Source: Actinomycetales bacterium
GTDB taxonomy: Bacteria > Actinomycetota > Actinomycetes > Actinomycetales > Microbacteriaceae
Length of the DNA: 38,690 nt
NCBI GenBank assembly: GCA_028868975.1
Contig: JAGWTM010000008.1
Location: 1-38,690, forward strand
Direction: 5' to 3'
The stretch's first letter is position 1. Every line of letters begins with the position of its first letter. Below are positions 1 to 8,068 of the stretch, in pieces. Below the pieces are notes generated by a model, which saw only the letters and a list, made by a program, of their open reading frames with translations, searched no databases and had not been told where the DNA came from. Both the position numbers and the translations under genes were made by a program.

Positions 1-756
1 CAGCCCCAGCCAGGTAATGACAAGCCGCGACTTTTTAGGCTCATCGCAGATCGTGCGCTGATCAACCGCATGGGATTCAACAATGACGGGGCTCAAGTTG
101 TGGCCGAACGACTTGCCCGGCTTCGCGCTGCGGGTCATAAACACCTGCCGGTCATCGGCGTAAACATCGGCAAGAGCCGAGTTGTTGAAGTGGAGCACGC
201 TGTCGAAGACTACCGAACTAGTGCTCGACTGCTCGCTGAATATGCCGATTACCTGGCGGTCAATGTATCGTCTCCCAACACTCCAGGGCTGCGATCGCTT
301 CAGTCGGTTGAGGCTCTGCGCCCGATTCTGCAAGCCGTGCTTGAAGAAGCCAAGGGCACTCCGGTGCTCGTCAAAATCGCTCCGGATTTGGCCGATGAAG
401 ACGTTCTTGCCGTCGCAGATTTGGCAGTCGAATTGCAATTGGCTGGCGTGATTGCCACCAATACCACCATTTCGCGTGATGGACTCAAAACCGAAAAGGC
501 TGTGGTGGACGCCGCTGGCGCAGGCGGCCTGTCTGGGGCTCCGCTCAAGGCCCGCTCGCTCGAAGTACTGCGCCTGCTGTCAAAGCGTCTTGACGGTCGA
601 CTTTCAGTGATTTCGGTGGGCGGAATCGAAACGGCGCAGGAGGCCGCAGAGCGACTCAAGGCTGGCGCGACACTCGTCCAGGGCTACACGGGTTTTATTT
701 ACTTCGGTCCGCTTTGGGCCCGAAGGATCAATCGAGACATTTCGAAATTTCTCTAA
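1..756 (+). CDS. pyrD: Dihydroorotate dehydrogenase (quinone), class 2, 5'-truncated
   Basis: This enzyme oxidises dihydroorotate to orotate in pyrimidine synthesis, passing electrons from FMN to the quinone pool at the membrane. The reading frame is open from base 1, so the start lies upstream of the window; the visible 251 residues begin just before the class 2 signature [10 protein letters not shown]. Further family blocks are VGVNIGKSR, the catalytic-serine segment [37 protein letters not shown] and the C-terminal FMN-phosphate blocks [10 protein letters not shown] and [10 protein letters not shown]. The methionine at base 70 is internal to the conserved core and is not the start. Five bases separate the stop from the stop of the convergent decarboxylase gene, and no terminator is visible. 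Identification is firm; only the N-terminal part, including any membrane-association helices, is missing. Confidence 0.96.
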   Translation, partial: QPQPGNDKPRLFRLIADRALINRMGFNNDGAQVVAERLARLRAAGHKHLPVIGVNIGKSRVVEVEHAVEDYRTSARLLAEYADYLAVNVSSPNTPGLRSLQSVEALRPILQAVLEEAKGTPVLVKIAPDLADEDVLAVADLAVELQLAGVIATNTTISRDGLKTEKAVVDAAGAGGLSGAPLKARSLEVLRLLSKRLDGRLSVISVGGIETAQEAAERLKAGATLVQGYTGFIYFGPLWARRINRDISKFL

Positions 757-761
757 AGAAA

Positions 762-2168
762 TCAGCCGTCGAGGCCGCTGGGCAAGCCCATGGCACGCTT
801 GGTCCACTGTTCGACGTGCCAGTGCATCTCTGGAATCAGTGATTCCTGCTCTGGCTTCATTAGGACGCTCCGCATGATTCGCGCCTGAGGTGAGTCCCAT
901 TCCAGGTGAATTCCGCGGTCCTCAAGATTGCGCTGCTTGGTCACGTAAGTTGCCAAGTGCGTTTGCTGAGGGCGACTGGTGTCGGCGGCCATTACAAAGA
1001 GTTTGTGCGAAATCTCATCCAGTTGGCTCATCGATTTAGCCTTTGGAAGGTAGGTGATGATGTCTAGTTCCGGCTTTTGGTAAGCCATTAAGACTTCAGA
1101 CTCTTCGATCAGGTTCCACCAATTTCGCGCGGCCCGACGCCCCGGTGCAATCACAGCGCCCAAACCTTCTCGGGTCAGCGGGAAAACCTTCAAGGTCGCC
1201 CACAGAGCTGCGGCCGAAGCGCCAGCGCGTGAGCACTCGAGCTGAATTTCACCGAAGTGAAGCTCGGTGCTCGCGAAGTATGTGTAAGGGGAGTCGTGCT
1301 TGTAGAACTTGCCGATGTCCAGTGTTGGAAACAGCACGGCACCGCAGCCGTATGGCTGCAATCCGTGTTTGTGCGGGTCAACTACGACGGAATCAGAATC
1401 TTTGATTGCGGCAAAGTGTCGGTAGGTTTCGGCGTCCAATTCATCGGGAATCAGGGTAAAGAATCCGCCGTACGCGGTATCAACGTGAACTCGGGCTCCG
1501 TAACGCCTAGCCAGCGGGATAATGTCGGCAAGCGGATCCACGGCGCCAAGACCGGTGGTGCCCAACGTGGCAACGACGACGCCGATTTTGCCTGTTTGCA
1601 ATTCCCGTTCCAGGGCTTCCAGCGACATCCGGCCATCGGGCTCGGTCGCGATTCCGATTGAAGGAATGTTGAGCACCTCGGCCATGCGCGAATGCGTGTA
1701 GTGCGAGTCCTTTGAGTGGGCAACCGCCTTGCCTGGGTTTATCTCACGGCTGATCCACAGCGCTTCGAGATTTGCCGTAGTACCGCTCCATGTCAGATGC
1801 CCAAGCCCCTCTGCGGGATACCCAAACATTTCTCGTAGCTGGGCTAGCACCTCGCGCTCCATTTCGGTGGTGGCGCGGGACCCGTCAATCGAGTGGTTGT
1901 TGGGATTGATCATCATGGTCGCCATGTATGCGGCCATCGCCACGGGATGGGGCGGCTTCAACATTTGCGCTGCGTACTGTGGGTGGAAGTACGGGAAGTT
2001 GTTGTCCAGGCGGTCGGTGAGTTCCTGCATTACCGCTTCAACGCTCGCGCGATCAACCTGCTGCGACTCATGGGTTTCGAAATAACCGAAGCTGTCCTTG
2101 ATGGCATCCATGGAAGACAGAACTCCAGGCATCAAATCGCGTAGGTGGATGGTTTCCTTTTGGGACAT
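762..2168 (-). CDS. PLP-dependent group II-type amino acid decarboxylase, substrate unknown
   Basis: A 468-residue fold-type I PLP enzyme of the glutamate/aromatic/tyrosine decarboxylase superfamily, predicted cytosolic. The Schiff-base lysine is K267 in VDPHKHGLQPYGCG, the pyridine-nitrogen aspartate is D230 in HVDTAYGG, and the phosphate-binding segment is near TWSGTTANLEA (126-136). Length fits the family. The start is the ATG preceded by a good AAAGGAG Shine-Dalgarno; a possible -10 (TATCAA) lies further up. It is monocistronic: pyrD converges downstream and DUF3043 is terminated just upstream. The substrate cannot be read from sequence; glutamate, aspartate, tyrosine or another amino acid are all possible, and the gene is not next to a transporter that would suggest an acid-resistance system. 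Function call is sure at superfamily level only. Confidence 0.85.
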   Translation of the reverse strand: MSQKETIHLRDLMPGVLSSMDAIKDSFGYFETHESQQVDRASVEAVMQELTDRLDNNFPYFHPQYAAQMLKPPHPVAMAAYMATMMINPNNHSIDGSRATTEMEREVLAQLREMFGYPAEGLGHLTWSGTTANLEALWISREINPGKAVAHSKDSHYTHSRMAEVLNIPSIGIATEPDGRMSLEALERELQTGKIGVVVATLGTTGLGAVDPLADIIPLARRYGARVHVDTAYGGFFTLIPDELDAETYRHFAAIKDSDSVVVDPHKHGLQPYGCGAVLFPTLDIGKFYKHDSPYTYFASTELHFGEIQLECSRAGASAAALWATLKVFPLTREGLGAVIAPGRRAARNWWNLIEESEVLMAYQKPELDIITYLPKAKSMSQLDEISHKLFVMAADTSRPQQTHLATYVTKQRNLEDRGIHLEWDSPQARIMRSVLMKPEQESLIPEMHWHVEQWTKRAMGLPSGLDG

Positions 2169-2215
2169 CCGAAAACTCCTTTGTTTGGACCCAAACCATT
2201 TTGATACGAAAAGAA

Positions 2216-2242
2216 AAACGCCCGGGGGTAAACCGGGCGTTT
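2216..2242 (-). terminator. Rho-independent terminator of the DUF3043 gene
   Basis: A perfect 10-bp stem (AAACGCCCGG / CCGGGCGTTT) with a 7-nt loop. Read on the minus strand it is followed by a T-rich run (TTTTTCTTTTC), so it terminates the DUF3043 transcript before the decarboxylase promoter. The plus-strand side has only a weak T run. Confidence 0.85.
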
Positions 2243-2246
2243 GTTA

Positions 2247-2798
2247 CTAAATCTTTGTTCCGCGTTTGACCTGCGGCTTAGGCAAGCGCATCATGCGCAT
2301 TTGGATTGAGCGCATGGCGGCATACCAGCGGAGGCCCCGCTCGACCTTGTCTTCGCCGTACTTTTCGGCCAAGCGCTTTTGCACCTTACGCCCGATTAGC
2401 ATTCCGTCAATCGCCAGCGCAATAAACAGACCCCACATGATGAACAGGGTGATCAGCTCAATGCGCTTGTCTGGCAGTGCCGACACGATGATGATCACGA
2501 ATAGTGCCGGCATCAGCAACTCGCCCACGGTGAAACGTGAGTCTACGATGTCGCGAGCCAAACGTCGCTGCGGGCCCCGGTCGCGAGCCGTGAGATACCG
2601 TTCGTCGCCGGCCATCATGCCCTCGCGCGCTTTGCGTCGGGCCTCCTGCTCGGCCGCACGCTGCGCCTTGCGCGCTTCTGGCGTCCGCTCGCCAACCAGT
2701 GGTTTACGAGCAGCAGCCTCACGCTCTTTTCGGGTAGGAGTTGGCCTTCCCTTGCCGGCGGCTTTGCTGGCAGGGGACTCGTTTTTAGCTTCAGGCAT
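2247..2798 (-). CDS. DUF3043 family membrane protein
   Basis: A 183-residue actinobacterial protein of unknown function. The N-terminal third is polar and strongly basic (Lys/Arg/Ala-rich), followed by a segment rich in charged residues, then two adjacent hydrophobic helices (about residues 90-107 and 113-134) and a basic C-terminal tail, so a two-helix membrane protein with a cytosolic basic domain is likely. The in-frame ATG 12 bases upstream has no Shine-Dalgarno; the chosen ATG has GAGG 6 nt before it, which decides the start. It is divergent from the dipeptidase gene and the two -10 elements overlap. DUF3043 genes commonly sit near this dipeptidase in actinobacteria. No function should be assigned. 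Confidence 0.85.
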   Translation of the reverse strand: MPEAKNESPASKAAGKGRPTPTRKEREAAARKPLVGERTPEARKAQRAAEQEARRKAREGMMAGDERYLTARDRGPQRRLARDIVDSRFTVGELLMPALFVIIIVSALPDKRIELITLFIMWGLFIALAIDGMLIGRKVQKRLAEKYGEDKVERGLRWYAAMRSIQMRMMRLPKPQVKRGTKI

Positions 2799-2840
2799 TT
2801 GGTTCCTCATTGGGGTGCGGGTTGTTCACCATCGGGCACT

Positions 2841-2846
2841 TAAGAT
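2841..2846 (+). promoter_or_regulatory. -10 element, leaderless dipeptidase mRNA
   Basis: TAAGAT lies 7 nt before the ATG of the M20 dipeptidase, placing transcription start at or next to the start codon. No Shine-Dalgarno is present and no clear -35 is seen. Confidence 0.6.
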
Positions 2847-2848
2847 TA
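2843..2848 (-). promoter_or_regulatory. -10 element for DUF3043 overlapping the divergent one
   Basis: Read on the minus strand this is TAATCT, 44 nt before the chosen ATG, giving a short leader that contains the GAGG ribosome site. It shares 4 bp with the plus-strand TAAGAT, so the two polymerases could not bind at once. Confidence 0.45.
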
Positions 2849-2853
2849 CCCGT

Positions 2854-4269
2854 ATGACTACCTCGCCCGAAGCCGTGTCGCTCAGCCCAGAACACGTACC
2901 GATGATGCGCGACATCGTCGACGCCCAATTTCCCAGCGCCATCGCCGAGCTAGGCCGCTTGGTCAAAATTCCGGGCATCGCCTGGGATGCGTTCGACGCC
3001 AATAACCTTGAACTCAGTGCCGAGGCGGTCGCCAAGTTGCTTCGCGAATTGGGCATCTTCGAGGTGGTCGAGATTCGACGCGCCGAGGCTAAACCAGGCG
3101 TACTCGGCGCTCCAGCGGTCATCGCGACCCGCGCAGCCAAGAACGGTCGCCCGACCGTTTTGCTCTATGCCCACCACGACGTCCAACCTCCCGGCGATGA
3201 TGACCAGTGGAAAACTCCTCCATTTCAGGCGACTTTGATTGACGGTCGCCTGTTCGGGCGCGGCGCCGCCGATGACAAGGCCGGAATTGTCGCTCACTTG
3301 ACGGCACTCAAGGCCCTCGCCATCGCGCTGGATGGTGACATCGACCTCGGAATTTCGATGTTTATCGAGGGGGAAGAGGAGGCTGGTTCGCCTTCATTCC
3401 GCAACTTCCTCGAGGAAAACCGTGTTGACCTCGCGGCCGATCTCATCGTCGTGGCCGACTCGGCTAACTGGTCGATTGATGTACCGGCGTTGACCACCTC
3501 GCTCCGCGGCTTGGTTTCGCAGGTCGTCGAGGTCACCACCCTCGATCACTCGGTTCACTCCGGCATGTTCGGCGGGGCGATTCCCGATGCAATGACCGCG
3601 ACCATCAGACTCTTGGCAACCTTGCATGACGAAAACGGTGACGTGGCTGTCGAGGGCTTGCACATTGCCCCGCCATCGGGTTTGACTTACGACGATGAGA
3701 CCCTGCGGCAGGACTCCGGGCTCCTCGACGGAGTAGCTCAAATGGGCACGGGGGATGCGATCGACCGAATCTGGAACCGACCAGCGATCACCGTCATCGG
3801 TATTGATGGTCAATCGGTTGCTTTGTCGTCTAACACGATGCTTCCGTCAGTCAAGGCCAAGATTTCGATGCGTATCGCCCCAGGGGATAACCCTGAGCGA
3901 GCACTCCAGGCACTGCAAAGGCATCTCGAACAGAATGTTCCTTTCGGCGCCCGACTTAGCTTTGGCGAAACCGAGCTCGGCAAGCCACACGCTGCACCAA
4001 CTGACACCTGGTCGCATCGTTTGGCGACCCAGGCGCTCACCGCGGCTTGGGGTAAAGAATCGGTCAACATCGGCATTGGCGGGTCGATTCCATTTATCGC
4101 GGACCTCGTCGAATTGTTCCCGAGTGCACAGATTCTGGTCACCGGTGTCGAAGATCCGGACTCGCGAGCTCACAGTCCGAACGAGTCACTGCATCTGGAA
4201 ACTCTTCGTCGAGCGATTCTCGCGGAGTCCCTGGTTCTTCTAGAGGCGAACGAAATTCTCAATCCGTAG
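2854..4269 (+). CDS. M20 family dipeptidase / metallopeptidase
   Basis: A 471-residue zinc peptidase of family M20 (dipeptidase/CNDP-like), expected to hydrolyse dipeptides in the cytosol. Metal and catalytic motifs are visible: HHDVQPPGDDDQW from H107 with D109, GRGAADDKAG (136-145) carrying the bridging aspartate, the general-base glutamate region IEGEEEAGS (171-179), and a late histidine in the ARAHSPNE-like block (DSRAHSPNES). The dimerisation/lid domain occupies roughly 200-330. The frame is open far upstream, across DUF3043 on the other strand, but the protein-like sequence starts at this ATG, which is 7 nt after a TAAGAT -10, so translation is predicted leaderless. ErpA follows after 66 bases with its own Shine-Dalgarno. 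Confidence 0.92.
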   Translation: MTTSPEAVSLSPEHVPMMRDIVDAQFPSAIAELGRLVKIPGIAWDAFDANNLELSAEAVAKLLRELGIFEVVEIRRAEAKPGVLGAPAVIATRAAKNGRPTVLLYAHHDVQPPGDDDQWKTPPFQATLIDGRLFGRGAADDKAGIVAHLTALKALAIALDGDIDLGISMFIEGEEEAGSPSFRNFLEENRVDLAADLIVVADSANWSIDVPALTTSLRGLVSQVVEVTTLDHSVHSGMFGGAIPDAMTATIRLLATLHDENGDVAVEGLHIAPPSGLTYDDETLRQDSGLLDGVAQMGTGDAIDRIWNRPAITVIGIDGQSVALSSNTMLPSVKAKISMRIAPGDNPERALQALQRHLEQNVPFGARLSFGETELGKPHAAPTDTWSHRLATQALTAAWGKESVNIGIGGSIPFIADLVELFPSAQILVTGVEDPDSRAHSPNESLHLETLRRAILAESLVLLEANEILNP

Positions 4270-4294
4270 GAATAGTTTTTCGGCTTCCGAGACT

Positions 4295-4300
4295 TATTCT
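4295..4300 (+). promoter_or_regulatory. Possible -10 for erpA
   Basis: TATTCT lies about 35 nt before the erpA ATG, leaving a leader with an AAAAGGA ribosome site. No convincing -35; read-through from the dipeptidase is an alternative. Confidence 0.35.
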
Positions 4301-4335
4301 TAACGCAGCCAATCGAGCAAGAAAAAGGATTCAAA

Positions 4336-4698
4336 ATGACTAACACGATCGAGACAGGTATCAAGCTCACCGAGCAGGCACAGTCAAAGGTCAAGGCCTT
4401 GATCGCCGCTGAAAATCCAGTGGATGAGCAGGGCAACCCGGTCGAACTCCGCTTGCGCATCGCGGTCGAGCCCGGCGGCTGCTCGGGTCTTCGCTACCAG
4501 CTGTTCTTTGACGAGCGTGTCGAAGATGGCGATTCGATTCATGACTTCAACGGTGTTGAGGTAATCGTCGACCGTATGAGTGTTCCGATGTTGGATGGTG
4601 CAACCATCGATTTCGAAGACACCATCCAGAAGTCAGGCTTCACCATCGACAATCCAAACGCTGTCGGAACCTGCGCCTGTGGAGACTCATTCAACTAG
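4336..4698 (+). CDS. erpA: A-type Fe-S cluster carrier, HesB/IscA/ErpA family
   Basis: A 120-residue A-type carrier that delivers iron-sulphur clusters to apoproteins. The three conserved cysteines are C49 in EPGGCSGLRY and C113/C115 in GTCACGDSF, giving the family spacing. Length fits ErpA/IscA. The ATG is preceded by AAAAGGA at good spacing. It ends in a strong terminator and lies just upstream of ctaC; a HesB-like gene beside the cytochrome oxidase genes is a common actinobacterial arrangement (Rv2204c in M. tuberculosis), and the Rieske protein encoded nearby is a possible client. The symbol is by family; which A-type carrier role it plays is not provable here. Confidence 0.92.
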   Translation: MTNTIETGIKLTEQAQSKVKALIAAENPVDEQGNPVELRLRIAVEPGGCSGLRYQLFFDERVEDGDSIHDFNGVEVIVDRMSVPMLDGATIDFEDTIQKSGFTIDNPNAVGTCACGDSFN

Positions 4699-4719
4699 CC
4701 GACCGGCAACCCAGAGCTT

Positions 4720-4755
4720 CGCGAAATCCCGACCAAAATAGGTCGGGATTTCGCG
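4720..4755 (+). terminator. Rho-independent terminator after erpA
   Basis: A perfect 15-bp inverted repeat (CGCGAAATCCCGACC with its complement) around a 6-nt loop AAAATA, followed by TTTTA. It separates erpA from ctaC. The T run is short, so strength comes from the stem. Confidence 0.85.
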
Positions 4756-4808
4756 TTTTAACTCCGAATTTCTGGCGTTTTTTGGCGCCCAGTCGTTCCG
4801 CCTGGGAA

Positions 4809-4814
4809 TAGACT
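4809..4814 (+). promoter_or_regulatory. -10 element of the ctaC-ctaD-ctaF operon
   Basis: TAGACT, the commonest -10 form in this window, 35 nt before the ctaC GTG. The resulting leader of about 29 nt carries a GAAGGG ribosome site. No good -35 at normal spacing. Confidence 0.5.
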
Positions 4815-4849
4815 TAGTTGGTAACGATTCGAAACGTGAAGGGTCGATT

Positions 4850-5722
4850 GTGCTTCAGAAACGTGGAGCTAAGTGGGCAGCAGCCGCACTAGCAACCTCA
4901 GCTATTTTTTCTCTAACCGGATGCTCGCAGCAGGATGTTGAGCGCGGTCTGCTACCGGGAACTCCGGACCCGACTACGGGAGCGGAAGCGACCAACCACG
5001 TCAAGTCGATCATTGAGTTGTGGAATGGTTCATGGCTCGTCCTCTGGGGCGTCGGAATCATCGCGTGGGCTCTGATGGCCTATGCCATCGTTGTTTACCG
5101 TCGTCGCAAGGGTGACACCTCGCTGCCAAAGCAGATTCGCTACAACAACCCAATCGAGACCCTGTTCACGGTTGTTCCATTCATCCTCGTTATCGGATTC
5201 TTTGCTTTCACCGCAAAGACCATGACCGCCATCGAGACCCCTTACGCAAACCCTGACGTCAAGATTCAGGCGATCGGTAAGCAGTGGAGCTGGGACTTCA
5301 ACTACAAGAACGAAAACACCTACGAGACCGGCATCCAGGGGCAGGGCGTCAAGGAAGCCGACATCGCGAAGCTTCCAACCCTTTACCTACCGGTCAACAA
5401 AAAGATTCAGATTGACCTAAACGCTCGCGACGTTAACCACAGCTTCTGGGTAGTGGACTTCCTTTACAAGAAGGACATGATTCCTGGCCGCACCAACCAC
5501 ATGTACTTCGAGACCACCAAGTTGGGTGAGTACCGAGGCAAGTGTGCCGAGCTTTGTGGCGAGTACCACTCGATGATGTTGTTCAAGGTCAAGGTTGTTA
5601 CCCAGGCCGAGTACGACGCTCACATCGCATCCTTGAAGGCGGCCGGCAATGTCGGTCAGCTTGACGACAAGTACAACCGCAACCAGAACCTTCCTGGTGA
5701 CAACCCATCGAACGAGGGCTAA
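4850..5722 (+). CDS. ctaC: Cytochrome c oxidase subunit II (aa3 type), lipoprotein
   Basis: A 290-residue subunit II, which takes electrons from cytochrome c (here the QcrC haems) at the CuA centre on the outer face of the membrane. It has a lipoprotein signal ending in LTGC with C25 as the lipidated residue, two transmembrane helices (about 58-82 and 97-122) and a C-terminal cupredoxin domain with the CuA motif CAELCGEYHSMM: C232, C236, H240, M243, plus an upstream histidine in DVNHSFWV. No fused haem c motif. Start is GTG with GAAGGG 6 nt upstream. First gene of a three-gene unit; only 6 bases separate it from ctaD. The lipid anchor would need the Lgt/LspA pathway, and lnt is in this window. 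Identification is secure. Confidence 0.97.
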   Translation: MLQKRGAKWAAAALATSAIFSLTGCSQQDVERGLLPGTPDPTTGAEATNHVKSIIELWNGSWLVLWGVGIIAWALMAYAIVVYRRRKGDTSLPKQIRYNNPIETLFTVVPFILVIGFFAFTAKTMTAIETPYANPDVKIQAIGKQWSWDFNYKNENTYETGIQGQGVKEADIAKLPTLYLPVNKKIQIDLNARDVNHSFWVVDFLYKKDMIPGRTNHMYFETTKLGEYRGKCAELCGEYHSMMLFKVKVVTQAEYDAHIASLKAAGNVGQLDDKYNRNQNLPGDNPSNEG

Positions 5723-5728
5723 GCAAAA

Positions 5729-7408
5729 ATGGCTACTGCAACCGCTTCAGCAACTGCTAACGGATACTCGACTCGCAAGAAGTCGAAGGGTGAATTGGTC
5801 GTCGATTGGGTTACCACTACCGACCACAAGAAGATTGGTTATCTCTACCTGATCACCAGCTTCATCTACTTTCTAATCGGTGGCGTCATGGCGCTGCTCA
5901 TTCGTGCCCAGCTATTTGAGCCAGGTCTGAGCATCGTGCAGACCAAAGAGCAGTACAACCAGCTCTTCACCATGCACGGCACCATCATGCTCTTGATGTT
6001 TGCAACCCCACTGTTTGCTGCGTTCGCAAACATCTTGATGCCCGTTCAGATTGGTGCCCCGGATGTGGCTTTCCCACGTCTGAACGCAATCGCGTACTGG
6101 TTCTACTTCTTCGGTTCGCTCGTCGCAGTTTCGAGCTACTTCACCCCTCAGGGTGCTGCTAGCTTCGGTTGGTTCGCATACGCGCCACTCTCGAGCACCA
6201 CGTTCTCACCGGGAATCGGCGGAGACCTGTGGGTCTTCGGTCTTGCCCTGAGCGGTTTCGGCACCATCATGGGTGGTGTCAACTTCGTGACTACCATCCT
6301 CACCATGCGCGCACCGGGTATGACCATGTTCCGCATGCCAATCTTCACTTGGAACACTTTGGTTACCTCGATTCTGGTCATCATGTGCTTCCCTCCGCTG
6401 GCAGCCGCGTTGTTCGCCTTGGGCGCTGACCGTCGTTTCGGCGCTCACATCTTCGATCCAGCCAACGGTGGCCCGATGCTCTGGCAGCACCTGTTCTGGT
6501 TCTTCGGACACCCAGAGGTTTACATCCTCGCCCTGCCGTTCTTCGGAATCATCTCTGAGATCTTCCCGGTCTTCAGCCGCAAGCCGATCTTCGGTTACAA
6601 GACTTTGGTCTACGCGACTATTTCGATTGCGGCTCTCTCGATGACCGTTTGGGCACACCACATGTATGTGACCGGTTCGGTTCTTCTCCCGTTCTTCGCT
6701 TTCACCACCATGTTGATTGCAGTTCCTACCGGTGTGAAGGTGTTCAACTGGATCGGCACCATGTGGAAGGGCTCGATCAGCTTCGAGACTCCGATGCTCT
6801 TCGCACTCGGCTTCTTGACCACCTTCATCTTTGGTGGTCTGACCGGTGTTATCTTGGCGTCGCCGACCCTCGACTTCAACCTTTCGGATGGCTACTTCGT
6901 CGTAGCGCACTTCCACTACGTCGTCTTCGGAACCGTGGTCTTCGCGATGTTCGCTGGAATTTACTTCTGGTACCCAAAGATGACCGGAAAGCTTCTCAAC
7001 GAGCGTCTCGGCAAGATTCAGTTCTGGTTGCTCTTCCTCGGCTTCCACGGCACCTTCCTGATTCAGCACTGGATCGGAATCCAGGGTATGCCTCGTCGCT
7101 ACGCAACCTACCTCCCTGAAGACAACGTGACCTGGATGAACCAGTTCTCGACCTACGGTTCGATGGTTCTAGCGCTCTCGTTCCTGCCGTTCCTGTGGAA
7201 CATCTGGATCACTCACCGCAAGGGGGAGCGCACCAACCTAAACGACCCATGGGGCTATGGTCGTTCGCTTGAGTGGGCTACGGCCTCTCCGTTCCCTCGC
7301 CACAACTTCACCTCGATTCCTCGTGTTCGTTCAGAGTCGCCTGCTTTTGACCTGAACCACCCAGAATTCGCAGCTCCAGAAGCACAAGCGGAAGCAAAGA
7401 AGGGCTAA
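5729..7408 (+). CDS. ctaD: Cytochrome c oxidase subunit I (aa3 type)
   Basis: The 559-residue catalytic subunit, reducing O2 to water and pumping protons. Twelve membrane helices are expected. Ligands seen: H83 (MHGTIM) and H396 for low-spin haem a, H394 for haem a3 ([10 protein letters not shown]), and H261, H310, H311 for CuB ([18 protein letters not shown]), with Y265 the cross-linked tyrosine. These features mark an A-type haem-copper oxidase. The ATG follows the ctaC stop by 6 bases without an obvious Shine-Dalgarno, so coupling is likely. Codon use is markedly biased toward C-ending codons compared with neighbours, as expected for a highly expressed gene; this bias also opens a long meaningless antisense frame. 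Confidence 0.98.
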   Translation: MATATASATANGYSTRKKSKGELVVDWVTTTDHKKIGYLYLITSFIYFLIGGVMALLIRAQLFEPGLSIVQTKEQYNQLFTMHGTIMLLMFATPLFAAFANILMPVQIGAPDVAFPRLNAIAYWFYFFGSLVAVSSYFTPQGAASFGWFAYAPLSSTTFSPGIGGDLWVFGLALSGFGTIMGGVNFVTTILTMRAPGMTMFRMPIFTWNTLVTSILVIMCFPPLAAALFALGADRRFGAHIFDPANGGPMLWQHLFWFFGHPEVYILALPFFGIISEIFPVFSRKPIFGYKTLVYATISIAALSMTVWAHHMYVTGSVLLPFFAFTTMLIAVPTGVKVFNWIGTMWKGSISFETPMLFALGFLTTFIFGGLTGVILASPTLDFNLSDGYFVVAHFHYVVFGTVVFAMFAGIYFWYPKMTGKLLNERLGKIQFWLLFLGFHGTFLIQHWIGIQGMPRRYATYLPEDNVTWMNQFSTYGSMVLALSFLPFLWNIWITHRKGERTNLNDPWGYGRSLEWATASPFPRHNFTSIPRVRSESPAFDLNHPEFAAPEAQAEAKKG

Positions 7409-7414
7409 CCAGTC

Positions 7415-7864
7415 ATGAAGTTCAACGGAAAACTCTTCTACTTCCTCTCAGCTTTCTACCTGTTGTCGGCCTTCGCCTACGGCGTTTGGTTCGCACTGGA
7501 CACCCAGATGAATGCGGGTGCGAACACCTCGTGGTTTGGCTTCGCCATCGAACCGATTGGCACCGCGGCGCTAGCCATGCTGTCGATCATGTCGCTCTTC
7601 CTAGGTTTCTACATCGCGAAGACCTCGAAGTCGCAGGGTCCGGTTCCAGAGGATCGTCTAGACGCAAACATCGAAGACGGAGACACTGAAATTGGTTTCT
7701 TTGCTCCTTGGAGCTGGTGGCCGTTCTTCCTGGGAGCGTTCGGTGCTCTCGCGTTCGCGGCTCTAGCAATTGGCTGGTGGTTGTTCTTCATCGCATTCCC
7801 ATTGGCTCTGGTCGCAATCATCGGCTTCGTGTTCGAGCACAGCCGCGGCAAATTCGCCCACTAG
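7415..7864 (+). CDS. ctaF: Cytochrome c oxidase subunit IV, actinobacterial type
   Basis: A 149-residue actinobacteria-specific oxidase subunit with four predicted membrane helices (about 5-28, 38-62, 92-115 and 117-140) and a short polar stretch between the second and third. It begins MKFNGKLFYFLSAFY, the usual CtaF opening, and sits six bases after ctaD, as in other actinobacteria, where it is part of the bcc-aa3 supercomplex. It ends before a strong terminator, closing the ctaC-ctaD-ctaF unit. Size and position fit the family well. Confidence 0.95.
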   Translation: MKFNGKLFYFLSAFYLLSAFAYGVWFALDTQMNAGANTSWFGFAIEPIGTAALAMLSIMSLFLGFYIAKTSKSQGPVPEDRLDANIEDGDTEIGFFAPWSWWPFFLGAFGALAFAALAIGWWLFFIAFPLALVAIIGFVFEHSRGKFAH

Positions 7865-7876
7865 CATTCAGTAACG

Positions 7877-7910
7877 CAAAAGTGCCTCGGTTTCGGCCGG
7901 GGCACTTTTG
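7877..7910 (+). terminator. Rho-independent terminator of ctaC-ctaD-ctaF
   Basis: A 14-bp stem with one G-U pair around a 6-nt loop (TTTCGG). The arms are CAAAAGTGCCTCGG and CCGGGGCACTTTTG, followed by TTTACC. Confidence 0.88.
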
Positions 7911-7943
7911 TTTACCTGGGCTGGCGCTAGTGAATAGTTGCGG

Positions 7944-8041
7944 CTCAACTGGCCCCACTCAACTAGCCCTACTCGATTAGCCCTACTCGATTAGCCCTAC
8001 TCGATTAGCCCTACTCGATTAGCCCTACTCAAGTAACCCAA
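7944..8041 (+). repeat. 14-bp tandem repeat, seven copies
   Basis: Seven head-to-tail 14-bp units. The middle four (7972-8027) are identical, CTCGATTAGCCCTA; the first two (CTCAACTGGCCCCA, CTCAACTAGCCCTA) and the last (CTCAAGTAACCCAA) are diverged, as expected when an array grows from its centre. It fills the gap between the ctaF terminator and the racemase promoter, ending 14 nt before the -10. There is no open protein-like frame. It could be a length-variable promoter-proximal array or a neutral minisatellite. Confidence 0.95.
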
Positions 8042-8055
8042 GCGACCTCGCCCAA

Positions 8056-8061
8056 TAGACT
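8056..8061 (+). promoter_or_regulatory. -10 element, leaderless racemase mRNA
   Basis: TAGACT exactly 7 nt before the ATG, with no Shine-Dalgarno. The -35 region falls just outside the last repeat unit and has no consensus match. Confidence 0.6.
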
Positions 8062-8068
8062 TTGCTTC

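Noticed and set aside
2266-2853. N-terminal extension of the M20 dipeptidase reading through the DUF3043 region
   Set aside because: The extension is antisense to DUF3043 and not protein-like; the -10 at 2841 and the family N-terminus put the start at 2854.
6206-7069. 287-residue open frame antisense to ctaD
   Set aside because: Its product is almost all Glu/Asp/Arg/His/Gly, the mirror of C-ending codon bias on the coding strand; ctaD is unquestionable and there is no start signal.
7944-8041. CRISPR-like array
   Set aside because: Units are only 14 bp and directly contiguous with no spacers; no cas genes are nearby.
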